A DNA stretch of 64,000 bases, taken from positions 1 through 64,000 of the forward strand of contig JAYPUA010000012.1 of assembly GCA_038133845.1 (NCBI GenBank), read 5' to 3'. Under the pieces are notes generated by a model. It was not told the DNA's origin and did not search any database. It saw only the letters and a program-made list of their open reading frames with translations. Both the position numbers and the translations under genes were made by a program. Each line of letters opens with the position of its first letter. Within the stretch, counting starts at the first letter, position 1. Source of the DNA: JAYPUA01 sp038133845. GTDB taxonomy: Bacteria; SAR324; NAC60-12. Below, one piece after another: positions 50,388-60,585 of the stretch.

Positions 50388-50431
50388 TTTTTTGCAGTTT
50401 TTTCCCAAGTTTTTTGCGGTTTTTTCCCAAG
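50388..50431. repeat. 22-bp tandem duplication with phased T/A tracts
   Basis: Two adjacent 22-base units (50388-50409 and 50410-50431) differ at one position. Each contains two T6 tracts 10 bases apart. The four tracts begin at 50388, 50398, 50410 and 50420. Tracts at about helical spacing bend DNA; these lie just upstream of the tRNA-Ser -35 box. Confidence 0.7.
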
Positions 50432-50534
50432 GGCCTCAGCGAGGACCTTGGCAGGGGCTTGATGGGCAGGAGAAAGCGCTGAAATGATCAAGAACTTCGG
50501 AGCCTCTTTGGAGTGGGGCTGAGGCTTGGGAAAG

Positions 50535-50548
50535 TGCCCCTTGGGGCA
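50535..50548 (-). terminator. Hairpin after alr
   Basis: TGCCCC/GGGGCA form a 6-bp stem with a TT loop, 5 bases past the alr stop on the minus strand. It is followed by CTTTCCC. It is a weak or Rho-assisted terminator candidate. Confidence 0.4.
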
Positions 50549-50553
50549 GGCAC

Positions 50554-51678
50554 TCAGAGAGCATCCTGGAGGTAGATGCGAGGCAGGCGTTCGTTGAGTC
50601 CGGTGAGGATCTCATAGGGGATGGTCCCCGACATCTGGGCGAGGTCTTCAACACGGATACGCTCCGCTCCCATCGCCCCAATCAGCGTGACGGTTTCACC
50701 GAGAAGCGCCTTCTCACTCCCGGTGTCGATCATGAACTGGTCCATGCAAACGCGCCCCCGCACTGGAACTGCCTGCTCCCGGAACAGGATGGTGGCCTGG
50801 TTGGAAAAGCCTCGCCGGTAGCCATCACCGTAGCCCAGAGGAACCGTGGCCAGGTGAGTGGCCTCCGGAGCAACCCAGGAGGCTCCGTAGCTGACTGAGG
50901 CTCCAGACGGAATCTTTTTGCTGAAGGAAACCTCTGCCTTGAGCGAGAGCGCAGGCTGCAGGGGGAATGGGGAGCGACTTTGGGGATCCGGGAGGATGCC
51001 GTAGAGCATGATCCCCGCACGGACACAGTCCAGGTGCGACTCAGGGAAGTGCAGGACGCCTCCGGAGTTGGCGAGGTGGCGCATGGGGAGAGGCTCTCCG
51101 AGGTGCTCCCACTGCTGACAGGCCTGCAGGAAACGCTCGATCTGCCACGAGGTCATCGGGTGCTCCGGATCATCTGCACAGGCCAGGTGCGAGTAGACTC
51201 CCCGGACCTCGACAGAGGCACTACGCAGCGCGGCCTCGATCAGCGGCCCCGACTCTTCAGCACGGATGCCAACCCGCTCCATGCCGGTGTCAAGCTTCAG
51301 GTGCACCGCAGCAGTCTTCCCAAGAGCGCCCGCCGCCGCTTCAACGGCCTGCAAAACCTCAATTGATCCGACGGTGAGGTCCAACTGGTGCTCCAGTCCC
51401 CAGCGGATTTGCCAAGGAGCGATCCCGCCGAGTACCAGAATCGGGATCTGAATTCCTGCACGGCGCAAGGCAACCCCCTCCTCCATCAAGGCGACAGCGA
51501 GCCACTCAACTCCGGAGCGTTCATAAAATCTCCCCACCTCCAGCAGTCCGTGTCCGTACGCGTTGGCCTTGACCACGGCCATCACCGAAGTTCCGGAGGT
51601 GTGCTGGCGGAGGTGCGAGAGGTTGTGCAAGAGCGCGCCCAAGTGGACTTCCACCCAGGCCGGGCGGTGCTCAGGCAT
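50554..51678 (-). CDS. alr: Alanine racemase
   Basis: 374 residues from the ATG of MPEHRPAWVEVHL. This PLP enzyme interconverts L- and D-alanine for peptidoglycan. The Schiff-base lysine (about K37) is in VMAVVKANAYGHG, and the catalytic tyrosine of the partner protomer is in VSYGASW. Other motifs are HLKLDTGMERVGI, GVYSHLACAD, RAGIMLYG, VPLGYGDGYRR and GRVCMDQFMID. The start overlaps the upstream hypothetical gene by 8 bases. Confidence 0.95.
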   Translation of the reverse strand: MPEHRPAWVEVHLGALLHNLSHLRQHTSGTSVMAVVKANAYGHGLLEVGRFYERSGVEWLAVALMEEGVALRRAGIQIPILVLGGIAPWQIRWGLEHQLDLTVGSIEVLQAVEAAAGALGKTAAVHLKLDTGMERVGIRAEESGPLIEAALRSASVEVRGVYSHLACADDPEHPMTSWQIERFLQACQQWEHLGEPLPMRHLANSGGVLHFPESHLDCVRAGIMLYGILPDPQSRSPFPLQPALSLKAEVSFSKKIPSGASVSYGASWVAPEATHLATVPLGYGDGYRRGFSNQATILFREQAVPVRGRVCMDQFMIDTGSEKALLGETVTLIGAMGAERIRVEDLAQMSGTIPYEILTGLNERLPRIYLQDAL

Positions 51679-52303
51679 GCTGACTGTAGAAGCCAAACAG
51701 CGCCGCGCAGAAGAGCTCGAAGTTCTCCAACTCGTGGTCTTCTGCAATGCGCTCCAGGGTCTCCAGAAAAGGTTCAAAGCCTCGGAAGCGCCGGAAGATC
51801 TCCGGGACCGGGATTCGGATCTCGTGCTCCTGAAAGAGAGCGGCCAACTCGTTGACCACCTGTGGGAGGTCCTGAGGCGACTCTCGCAGGCGCCGCAGGG
51901 TGTGGTGAAAGAAGCCTTGGACTCGCCCATGCAGGCGCTCCGGATGTTCCGGGAGGCGAGAGACGGCGCGGAAGTTGGACAGCTTGCGCGGGATGTTCTC
52001 GGTGGAAGGGGCGACGGCCGCGACGATGCTGCGCTTGCGATGCGGAGCATCCGAGGTGATGTAGCCCAGCCCATAAGCCCCTTCTGCCTCAAGCTTGCGA
52101 AAGAGCAGGTTGGCCTGCTCGGCGCTGAGGTTCGACTCGGAGGCTGTTCCGGAAAGGGTGCGCCCCAGGAACGGGTTCTTCCCGTTGCTGTAGAGTCGAT
52201 ACACCTCGGACCCAAACTCGTAGGGCAGGGGTTCTGCTCCCTTGATTTTTCGGCCCTGCTGGTTGAGGATAGGATGCCTTGGATTTGTGGGCTTCTCGCT
52301 CAT
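51671..52303 (-). CDS. Hypothetical protein upstream of alr
   Basis: 210 residues from ATG 52303 (AAGG upstream). It starts MSEKPTNPRHPILNQQGRKI and is mostly helical, with many Arg/Glu/Phe residues and no signal peptide or membrane segment. Its overlap with alr suggests one transcript. I recognise no family. Confidence 0.6.
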   Translation of the reverse strand: MSEKPTNPRHPILNQQGRKIKGAEPLPYEFGSEVYRLYSNGKNPFLGRTLSGTASESNLSAEQANLLFRKLEAEGAYGLGYITSDAPHRKRSIVAAVAPSTENIPRKLSNFRAVSRLPEHPERLHGRVQGFFHHTLRRLRESPQDLPQVVNELAALFQEHEIRIPVPEIFRRFRGFEPFLETLERIAEDHELENFELFCAALFGFYSQHA

Positions 52304-52423
52304 GCTGGCCTTGAGAAAACAGGAAAACGGGAATCCGGGTGAGGTGTCATGATTCTTGCTCGGGTTCTTGCATCGGACCGTTGAGGGACTCTGTTCCGTC
52401 TCTTCACTCCTAAGAAGACTACC

Positions 52424-54580
52424 ATGCTCCGAAGCAACTTCTTGAAGAAAGCGAAAATCCTGCCACTCCTCGGAGTGCTGCTCATTCCAGCGGTGTCCGG
52501 GCTGTGGGCCAAGCCTGCTGATCCGGAGCACCGCTGGGCCGAGGCAAGAGTTGCCTTCATCGAAGGTCAGCCGGAGCAGGCCCTGGAAGCTCTGACCCCT
52601 TTGTTAGCCTCGGGCACGCAGGCTTCTCAACGCCTTCAGGAGCAGGCCTGGATGCTGGCAGGGAAGAGCCTGCTGGCGCTGAGCCGTCCCCAAGAGGCCC
52701 GCACCTGGTTCGCGCGGGTTCAGCAATCCGACCACGAACACTACGACCTCTGGCTCTATTATCGTCTGGAAAGCCGCCTGCAAGCGCAAGAGTATGCGGA
52801 AGCGGCCTCCGTTCTGGACGCTCTGCTCAAACACTCACGCTACGAATCCCACCTGCCCCGGATCAGAGAGCAGTTGCTTGCGCATCTCCAGACCCCGGAG
52901 GCCTCCGCTCCCTTCATCGCTCTGCTGGACGACCCCAAATCTCCTGCGCAGCATCTGCTGGAGGATTATCGAATCCACCGGCTTCACCGCTCAGGACGGG
53001 AGGCGCAGGGCCGTCCTCTGGAGAAGTCGGAGTGGTTGCAGGCATGGCAGCACCCGATCGATCTGGAGAGCGCTCAGGAGTCTCAGAAGGTTCTCCAGAA
53101 GGAAAAACTTTCTCCTTCAGATGCAGAGGTCCGGCAAAGAGTGAGTTCGCTGAGGAGCCTGCGCCTCTACGATCACCTGATTGAGGAGTTGCCCTCTCTG
53201 ATGAAGGGGCGCTCCAAGGAGCTTCGAGTTCACTTGGGGAAGTCCTACATCAACTCTCTGTTCCGGGCACGCAACTACTCTCAGATGGTCCGCATCTACC
53301 ACCGCGGTGAGTACGGCAAGCGATACTCTGTTCCGAGAGCGTACGAGTACTACTGGATGATGCGCGCCTACCAACGCCTGAAGCGGACCAAGGACGCACG
53401 CTTCCTGTTGTACAAGCTGGAGAAGGAGTTCCCGGATTCAGGCCTTCTGCCCTTGGCTTACGAGTACATGGGGTCCTACTATCAGGCTCAGCGTGAGCCC
53501 AAGAAGGCCGCGTTCTGGTGGCGCCGTTTTCTCGAGCGGGTGCCCAGTCACCAGGACCGAGGTGAAATGCTCTGGAACATGGCATGGCATCACTCCAGAG
53601 GAAAAGGGTACCTGACTGCCAACAAGTACCTGGAGCAAGGGCTGGAGCAAGAACAACTCGGCCCCGAAACCAAGGCCAAATTCCTCTACTGGAGAGGCAA
53701 GTTTCACCTCAGGCTCAAGCAACAGGACGCCGCACGGCAGAGCTTTGAGCTTCTGGTCAGTCAGTTGCCGAACACCTACTATGGGCTCCGCTTGAAATTG
53801 GAGGAGCCGAAATGGGCCCAGGCAGCACCGCCTGCATCTGCGCTGAAGCCAGAAGATCAACTGGAGCTTTCCAGCTCAGAGGCGAAACTGATCAAACACT
53901 GTGAGTTCCTGTTCGAGGTGGGAGACGGGGATCTGGCGCTGTTGCGCCTGCAGATTGCGCTCAAAGGCAAGCCGAGTGAGGCCTTGGTTCGGCATACGGG
54001 CAAAGTCCTGGAACAGCACCACCAGTATCATGCACTGCAAAAGCTGGTCACTCGTCACTTCTTTCAGGATCTCAAATCGTCTGGGCTGAGCCAGCATCCT
54101 GCGTGGATCATGGCGTTTCCTCGGCCTTACTGGGAGCAGGTGCAGCGTTACTCCGAAGATGCGGGCATCGACCCCTATTGGGCTCTCTCCATCATGCGAG
54201 AGGAGAGCCTCTTTGATCCACAGGCGGTCTCCTCTGCGAATGCGCTGGGGCTGATGCAGCTGATGCCGGCAACGGCCAAGGATGTCGCACGCTGGAACAA
54301 GATGAACGTCCGCATTCCGGAGGACATCTTCGACCCGCAGATCAACACTCGCCTGGGAACCAGCTACCTGGGGCGGCTGGCGGGGCGCTTCGAGGATGAG
54401 CTGATCTTCACGGCAGGCAGCTACAATGCTGGTCCGGGAAACATGAAGAACTGGCTCAAGCGCATTCAGTACCGCTCACTGGAAGAGTTTGTGGAAGACA
54501 TCCCGTTCGAGGAAACCCGGGAATACGTCAAGCGGGTATATCGCACCTACCAGATCTACAAGCTGCTCTACCAGAGCTGA
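52424..54580 (+). CDS. slt: Soluble lytic murein transglycosylase
   Basis: 718 residues, like Slt70 (N-terminal superhelical U-domain plus C-terminal lysozyme-like domain). A signal peptide ends near GLWAK. The middle 500 residues are helical repeats. The catalytic domain has SIMREESLFDPQAVS (the Glu is near residue 592), ALGLMQLMPATAKDVA, NTRLGTSYLGRL and AGSYNAGPGNMKNWL. It cleaves peptidoglycan with formation of 1,6-anhydro-muropeptides in the periplasm. Confidence 0.93.
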   Translation: MLRSNFLKKAKILPLLGVLLIPAVSGLWAKPADPEHRWAEARVAFIEGQPEQALEALTPLLASGTQASQRLQEQAWMLAGKSLLALSRPQEARTWFARVQQSDHEHYDLWLYYRLESRLQAQEYAEAASVLDALLKHSRYESHLPRIREQLLAHLQTPEASAPFIALLDDPKSPAQHLLEDYRIHRLHRSGREAQGRPLEKSEWLQAWQHPIDLESAQESQKVLQKEKLSPSDAEVRQRVSSLRSLRLYDHLIEELPSLMKGRSKELRVHLGKSYINSLFRARNYSQMVRIYHRGEYGKRYSVPRAYEYYWMMRAYQRLKRTKDARFLLYKLEKEFPDSGLLPLAYEYMGSYYQAQREPKKAAFWWRRFLERVPSHQDRGEMLWNMAWHHSRGKGYLTANKYLEQGLEQEQLGPETKAKFLYWRGKFHLRLKQQDAARQSFELLVSQLPNTYYGLRLKLEEPKWAQAAPPASALKPEDQLELSSSEAKLIKHCEFLFEVGDGDLALLRLQIALKGKPSEALVRHTGKVLEQHHQYHALQKLVTRHFFQDLKSSGLSQHPAWIMAFPRPYWEQVQRYSEDAGIDPYWALSIMREESLFDPQAVSSANALGLMQLMPATAKDVARWNKMNVRIPEDIFDPQINTRLGTSYLGRLAGRFEDELIFTAGSYNAGPGNMKNWLKRIQYRSLEEFVEDIPFEETREYVKRVYRTYQIYKLLYQS

Positions 54581-54596
54581 CCTTCAGCCGACGCCC

Positions 54597-55646
54597 TCAC
54601 GCTCCGTACTGCTGGGCGTAATACTCCAGATACGCTCCGGAGGTCACCTCCTGGATCCACTCCGGATGCTCCAGGTACCAGTGGATGGTCTTCGCGATTC
54701 CCTCCTCAAACGTGTGTGCCGGAACCCAACCCAGCTCCCGTTTGACCTTTGAAGCGTCAATCGCATAGCGCTGATCGTGTCCCGGACGATCCTTGACAAA
54801 GGTGATCAACCGTTCGCACGAGTCCTCCCCGGAGCGCGACAACCGCTCGTCCATCAGCTGACAGATGAGCCGGACGATGTCGATGTTGCGCCACTCGTTG
54901 TGCCCTCCGATCGCATACACCTCTCCTTCACGCCCCTGATGAAACACCGTGTCGATGGCGGAGCAGTGATCTTCCACAAACAGCCAGTCCCGGACGTTGC
55001 TTCCGTCACCATAAACCGGAAGCGCTTGACGCTCCAGGCAGTTGCGGATGATGAGCGGGATCAGCTTCTCCGGGAAGTGAAACGGTCCGTAGTTGTTGGA
55101 GCAGTTCGTCGTGACCACGTTCATGCCGTAGGTGTGATGCCATGCTCTGACAAGGTGATCTGAAGCCGCCTTGGACGCCGAGTACGGAGAGTTCGGGGCA
55201 TAGGGTGTGGTCTCGGTGAAAAATCCGTCTGGCCCCAGAGAGCCGAACACCTCGTCGGTACTCACGTGATGAAAGCGGTGGCTGGACAGGTCGGATTGCC
55301 AAAACTCCCGGGCCGCTTCCAGCAAGTTGAAGGTCCCCCGGACGTTGGTCTCGATGAAGTCGGCAGGGCCGGAGATGCTTCGATCGACGTGCGACTCCGC
55401 GGCGAGGTGGATCACGTGCTCGATCTGCTGGTCCTGGAAGACCTTCCGCACGGCCTCTGGATCACGGAGGTCTGCATGAACAAAGCGGTAATTCGGGAGG
55501 TCCTGGATCTCCTTGAGGTTGGCGAGGTTTCCGGCGTAGGTCAGGGCATCCAGGTTGCTCACCACGTCGTCCGGATGTTCTCGGAGCCAGTGATGAACCA
55601 GGTTGCTGCCGATGAATCCGGCCCCTCCGGTGATGAGAAGTCGCAT
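54597..55646 (-). CDS. rfbB: dTDP-glucose 4,6-dehydratase
   Basis: 349 residues from the ATG of MRLLITGGAGFIGSN. This NAD-dependent extended SDR converts dTDP-glucose to dTDP-4-keto-6-deoxyglucose for rhamnose and related sugars. Motifs are LDALTYAGNLANL, HLAAESHVDRSI, VSTDEVFGSLG, the catalytic YSASKAASDH, NCSNNYGPFHFPEKLIP and GDGSNVRDWLFVEDH. rfbA, C and D are not adjacent. It shares its first base with the stop of the gene upstream (TAATG). Confidence 0.95.
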   Translation of the reverse strand: MRLLITGGAGFIGSNLVHHWLREHPDDVVSNLDALTYAGNLANLKEIQDLPNYRFVHADLRDPEAVRKVFQDQQIEHVIHLAAESHVDRSISGPADFIETNVRGTFNLLEAAREFWQSDLSSHRFHHVSTDEVFGSLGPDGFFTETTPYAPNSPYSASKAASDHLVRAWHHTYGMNVVTTNCSNNYGPFHFPEKLIPLIIRNCLERQALPVYGDGSNVRDWLFVEDHCSAIDTVFHQGREGEVYAIGGHNEWRNIDIVRLICQLMDERLSRSGEDSCERLITFVKDRPGHDQRYAIDASKVKRELGWVPAHTFEEGIAKTIHWYLEHPEWIQEVTSGAYLEYYAQQYGA

Positions 55647-56068
55647 TAGAAGGAGCCGGTGATCAGGTTGATCTGATGGACTGGCTGCTCCGACCTCAAG
55701 GCCGTTTGGGGGATCAGCGCCTGAGGATGCCAACTCCACTCTCCAGCGAGCCCTTCGAGGTGCAACACTCCGGGCACCGGGCCGGCGAATGGGTCGCTGG
55801 AGTTCCCCATCACCAGACCATACAGGGCTCCGCCCATGACCCCGATTGCGGCGCCCCGGATCACGTACTTCGAGAAGAGCTTGTCCTCCTTGTCTTCATC
55901 CTGGAGCGCCCAGGCCGCAGATCCAATCAACCCTCCCAAGGCTCCGCCCCAAAGAGAGTTCTGAAAGACAGACTTGAGTTCTTGGGCCTGAGAGAGCGGC
56001 GGGGCCAGGAACAGCAGGGCCAATCCCAGGGTTGCCGTCTTCAGGGCCCGAACGTTCAAACTTCGCAT
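55646..56068 (-). CDS. Exported glycine-zipper-like protein
   Basis: 140 residues from ATG 56068 (GGAG upstream). A signal peptide (MRSLNVRALKTATLGLALLF, ending near LSQAQE) is followed by two glycine-rich hydrophobic segments (LWGGALGGLIGSAAWAL; GAAIGVMGGALYGLVMG) of glycine-zipper type. It may sit in the outer or inner membrane. The start of rfbB overlaps its stop. The function is unknown. Confidence 0.6.
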   Translation of the reverse strand: MRSLNVRALKTATLGLALLFLAPPLSQAQELKSVFQNSLWGGALGGLIGSAAWALQDEDKEDKLFSKYVIRGAAIGVMGGALYGLVMGNSSDPFAGPVPGVLHLEGLAGEWSWHPQALIPQTALRSEQPVHQINLITGSF

Positions 56069-56111
56069 CTTGACTCCATGTCGAAAGAAAAGTGAGAGGG
56101 CAGTGGATCGC

Positions 56112-56158
56112 ATAAATCTATCGCAATTCCATGTTTGAAGCAACTCTTGCGATTTGTG
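56112..56158. promoter_or_regulatory. Inverted-repeat motif in divergent promoter region
   Basis: ATAAATCTATCGCAA (56112-56126) and TTGCGATTTGTG (56147-56158) face each other in the spacer between the glycine-zipper gene and the SDR gene. TTGCGATTTRT also occurs in the metK promoter repeat (9753-9763). The regulator is unknown. Confidence 0.4.
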
Positions 56159-56235
56159 CTTGATTTCTTTTTTTCATAGAGAGAAAATTTTTGGTTTTTT
56201 GATTCATTCATTTTGAGGGGCAGGCAGGGGAAAAC

Positions 56236-56997
56236 GTGACAAAGTGGTCGATAATTACAGGAGCAGGCACGGGGATTGGTCGGGCGCTCGCCTTGGAGTT
56301 GGTTGCGCAGGGCTGGAGGGTACTGGCCGTAGGGCGACGCGAGGCGCTTTTGCAGGAATTGGCGGAACAGACCTCCGGAGCTGTCAAAGCCTTGGCGGCA
56401 GACGTCGCGGATCCCTCTACTGGAGCACGAATCGAGCAGGCGCTTGGAGAAGGCTCGCTGGAGCTGCTCGTCCACAACGCTGCGGTCTTGGAACCGAGCG
56501 GCCCCTTGGAGACGATCTCTCGCGAGGCCTTTCGGGAGCACGTGGCGATTAACCTGGAAGCTCCGCTGTTTTTGACCCAGGCGCTCTTGCCCCGGCTGGT
56601 TCCGGAGAGCCGGGTCCTGCACATCTCGTCCGGAGCGGCGCACCGCAACCTCCCCGGATGGGGGCCTTACTGCACCTCGAAGGCGGCACTCTACCAGCTT
56701 TATCGCTGCCTGAGGGAGGAGCTGGCACCCCGGAGAGTCCACGTCGGGAGCGCTCGCCCCGGAGTGGTGGACACCCCCATGCAGGAGCACATCCGAGGCC
56801 TCTCGGAGGAACGCTTCCCGGATGTGAACATGTTTCGACAACTCAAGGCAGAGGGGCAGCTGACCTCTTCCGAGGACGCGGCCCGTTTTCTGAGTTGGCT
56901 GTTGCTGAAGACCGATCCCGAGTACTTTACAGAGCGTGAGTACGACATCCGGGAACCGGAGCTTCGGTCACTTTGGTCTCCGGAGTCAGGCGGTTGA
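56236..56997 (+). CDS. Short-chain dehydrogenase/reductase
   Basis: 253 residues from a GTG with GGGG upstream. Classical SDR motifs are ITGAGTGIGRALA, HNAAVL, ISSGAAH with the catalytic Ser, YCTSKAALY (Tyr-x3-Lys) and ARPGVVDTPMQ. It resembles the sepiapterin-reductase/benzil-reductase-like SDR subgroup in its short C-terminus; the substrate is unknown. It is unrelated in context to the SDR at 3856. Its end overlaps the convergent small gene. Confidence 0.86.
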   Translation: MTKWSIITGAGTGIGRALALELVAQGWRVLAVGRREALLQELAEQTSGAVKALAADVADPSTGARIEQALGEGSLELLVHNAAVLEPSGPLETISREAFREHVAINLEAPLFLTQALLPRLVPESRVLHISSGAAHRNLPGWGPYCTSKAALYQLYRCLREELAPRRVHVGSARPGVVDTPMQEHIRGLSEERFPDVNMFRQLKAEGQLTSSEDAARFLSWLLLKTDPEYFTEREYDIREPELRSLWSPESGG

Positions 56998-57171
56998 GTC
57001 CCACTCCGGATTCATCAGCCGATCCCAGACGTGTTGGCAGAACCGAGCCCCGGCTTCCGGATCTTCGAAATGGGGCAGGATCTCTTGCTCCAGGAAGCGC
57101 TGGACGGCCTCTCCCCCGGACTCGAATTCCAACTCCCGGGCACGCTGCAGGACCTCCTGCAAGGAGGGCAT
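56986..57171 (-). CDS. Small hypothetical protein next to CDGSH protein
   Basis: 61 residues (MPSLQEVLQRARELEFESGG onward), helical and acidic with WDRLMNPEWDSTA at the end. The start is 5 bases after the CDGSH gene stop, with AGGAG-like sequence absent. No family was recognised. The 3' end overlaps the convergent SDR gene by 12 bases. Confidence 0.5.
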   Translation of the reverse strand: MPSLQEVLQRARELEFESGGEAVQRFLEQEILPHFEDPEAGARFCQHVWDRLMNPEWDSTA

Positions 57172-57176
57172 CCGGA

Positions 57177-57365
57177 CTACAGCGTCGTGCAGTTGCGGTG
57201 AGCACCGTCGCAGAACGGTTTCTTGGCGGACAGGCCGCAGCGGCACAAGGCGACCGAACCGGTGCGGGCCTCTTCCGTGCCGTCTTCGTGAACGATCACA
57301 GCGCCGCCCTTGATCAGCAAAGGGCCTTTGCTGGAAACTTGAACTTTCAGTGTTTTTTCTTCCAT
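57177..57365 (-). CDS. CDGSH iron-sulfur domain protein
   Basis: 62 residues from the ATG of MEEKTLKVQVSSKGPLLIKG. CRCGLSAKKPFCDGAH matches the CDGSH cluster motif C-x-C-x2-[ST]-x3-P-x-C-D-G-[SA]-H, with three cysteines and one histidine holding a [2Fe-2S] cluster. Bacterial members are small redox or iron-sulfur proteins of uncertain role. There is no clear ribosome-binding site. Confidence 0.85.
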   Translation of the reverse strand: MEEKTLKVQVSSKGPLLIKGGAVIVHEDGTEEARTGSVALCRCGLSAKKPFCDGAHRNCTTL

Positions 57366-57568
57366 CGATTGAAACTCAGGGATGAGGAGCAAAAAAGATC
57401 TGCACGGAAGATGATTCTCGTGGCAGAAGAAAAGATTACCGTGAAGAGAGAGGGGTGCAAGCTCTCTTCTTCAATGACACACCCCGTTACAATTTCTTAT
57501 ATACGAAACGTTTGACAACGTATCGGTGAAATGAGATTATCCAGAAATCTAAGTTTTTGGGAGGCCGG
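57366..57568. other. Divergent promoter region of rpoD and the CDGSH gene
   Basis: A 203-base A/T-rich spacer. It holds the rpoD promoter at 57512-57540 and the GGGAGG ribosome-binding site of rpoD. No RNA gene is evident. Confidence 0.5.
57512..57540 (+). promoter_or_regulatory. Sigma-70 promoter of rpoD
   Basis: A perfect TTGACA (57512-57517) and GATTAT (57535-57540) are 17 bases apart. The TTGACA lies inside a small palindrome CGTT-TGAC-AACG. The start codon is 29 bases downstream of the -10 box. Confidence 0.65.
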
Positions 57569-59272
<1,704 letters not shown>

Positions 59273-59291
59273 GCCCGGGGCCTGCGTTCTC

Positions 59292-60293
59292 CTACAGCAT
59301 GTTGGGGAAAGCGTCCAGGCTCAGGTCATCCCACCTTCCTGCTGCGTACTTGAACGAGGCGCGGCAGGTGACCATCGCCGCATTGTCCGTGCACAGGCGA
59401 GGCGGCGGATAGTAAAGTTCGACCCCCATTTTCTCAGCTTCTGTCTCAAACGCCTCCCGTAGGCGACGGCTCGCTGCCAGCCCTCCGGACACGGACAGCC
59501 GGTTCAGCTGAAGCTCTTCCAAGGTGCGGAACGTCTTCCGGACCAGCACCTCCACGACAGCCTCAAAGAAAGATGCCAGCACCGCCGGTTCTTCCTGCTG
59601 TACTGCCTCCGGGCGTGCTTCTCGAAAGCGCAGCATCGCGGTCTTGAGGCCGCTGAAGGAGAACTCCGCTCCGGGCTTGTTGAGCAGCGGACGGGGGAAC
59701 TCGTAGGCCGTACGGTTCGCCTCCATGGCGTAGCGGTCGACCACCGGACCTCCGGGCATTGGGTGGCCGAACATCTTGGCAACCTTGTCTACGCACTCTC
59801 CCGCCGCATCATCCACGGTACGTCCCACGATCTGCTGCTCAAAGTGATCCTGCGCGTGGATCAGAAGCGTGTGCCCCCCGGCCACCACCAGATGCAGCAG
59901 AGGGAACTCCATCGCGCCGTAGGTGAGCACGTTGGCGTAAGGATGGGACTCGACGTGATTCACCCCGATCAGAGGGCGCTGGAGCCCCCAGGCCAGCGAC
60001 TTTGCGGTCATCAGTCCAACGAGGAGCGAACCGAGCAGCCCCGGGACGTTGGATACGGCGACGTAGTCCACCTCCTCAAAGGTGACCTCAGCCTTGCCGA
60101 GCGCCTCCTCAAGCAGAGCGTGGATCACCTCCAGGTGCTTGCGCGACGCCCGCTCCGGCACCACTCCCCCAAACTCTTCATGCTCTCGATACTGGGAGAG
60201 CGTCAGGTTGGCAAGAACCTCTTGGTGTCCGCGCAACAGCGCTACGGAGGTGTCGTCGAATGTGGTGTCGATTCCCAGTCCTAGCGCATCCAT
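59292..60293 (-). CDS. tsaD: tRNA N6-threonylcarbamoyladenosine transferase subunit TsaD
   Basis: 333 residues, the family length, starting MDALGLGIDTTFDDTSVAL (the family usually has ETSCDET). It transfers threonylcarbamoyl to A37 of ANN-decoding tRNAs. Motifs are GGVVPERASRKH, NVPGLLGSLLVGL, the metal-binding HVESHPYAN, VVAGGHTLLI, RTVDDAAGECVDKVAKMF and FSFSGLKTAML, ending SVSGGLAAS and CTDNAAMV. An ATG 30 bases upstream is an alternative start. Confidence 0.94.
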   Translation of the reverse strand: MDALGLGIDTTFDDTSVALLRGHQEVLANLTLSQYREHEEFGGVVPERASRKHLEVIHALLEEALGKAEVTFEEVDYVAVSNVPGLLGSLLVGLMTAKSLAWGLQRPLIGVNHVESHPYANVLTYGAMEFPLLHLVVAGGHTLLIHAQDHFEQQIVGRTVDDAAGECVDKVAKMFGHPMPGGPVVDRYAMEANRTAYEFPRPLLNKPGAEFSFSGLKTAMLRFREARPEAVQQEEPAVLASFFEAVVEVLVRKTFRTLEELQLNRLSVSGGLAASRRLREAFETEAEKMGVELYYPPPRLCTDNAAMVTCRASFKYAAGRWDDLSLDAFPNML

Positions 60294-60585
60294 GTCCAGT
60301 TTTGAAATGATTGAGGAAAACATGAGAGGAGAGTCTATCCTGAATCGATTCAACTCCAAAGTGGAAAACCTGAGGGCGGACTCTTCAACTCGTTGAACAG
60401 CAACAATTCGGGGGCGGCGAACAGCCTCATGAAAACTATTTAAAATTGAGAAAAAGGAGGCTTGGTGGATTTCTGGATTGCTTCTTTCTGTTTGACTTTT
60501 TTCTCATTTTTTATCAGACTCTGTGCGCTTTGCTCAACAAAGCAGACAGGGGGCAACTTCCAACTAAAAAGTCAGGAGAGAACTC

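Noticed and set aside
50285..50482. 65-codon frame between tRNA-Ser and alr
   Set aside because: It reads through the T-tracts as phenylalanine runs and overlaps the tRNA promoter; no family resemblance.
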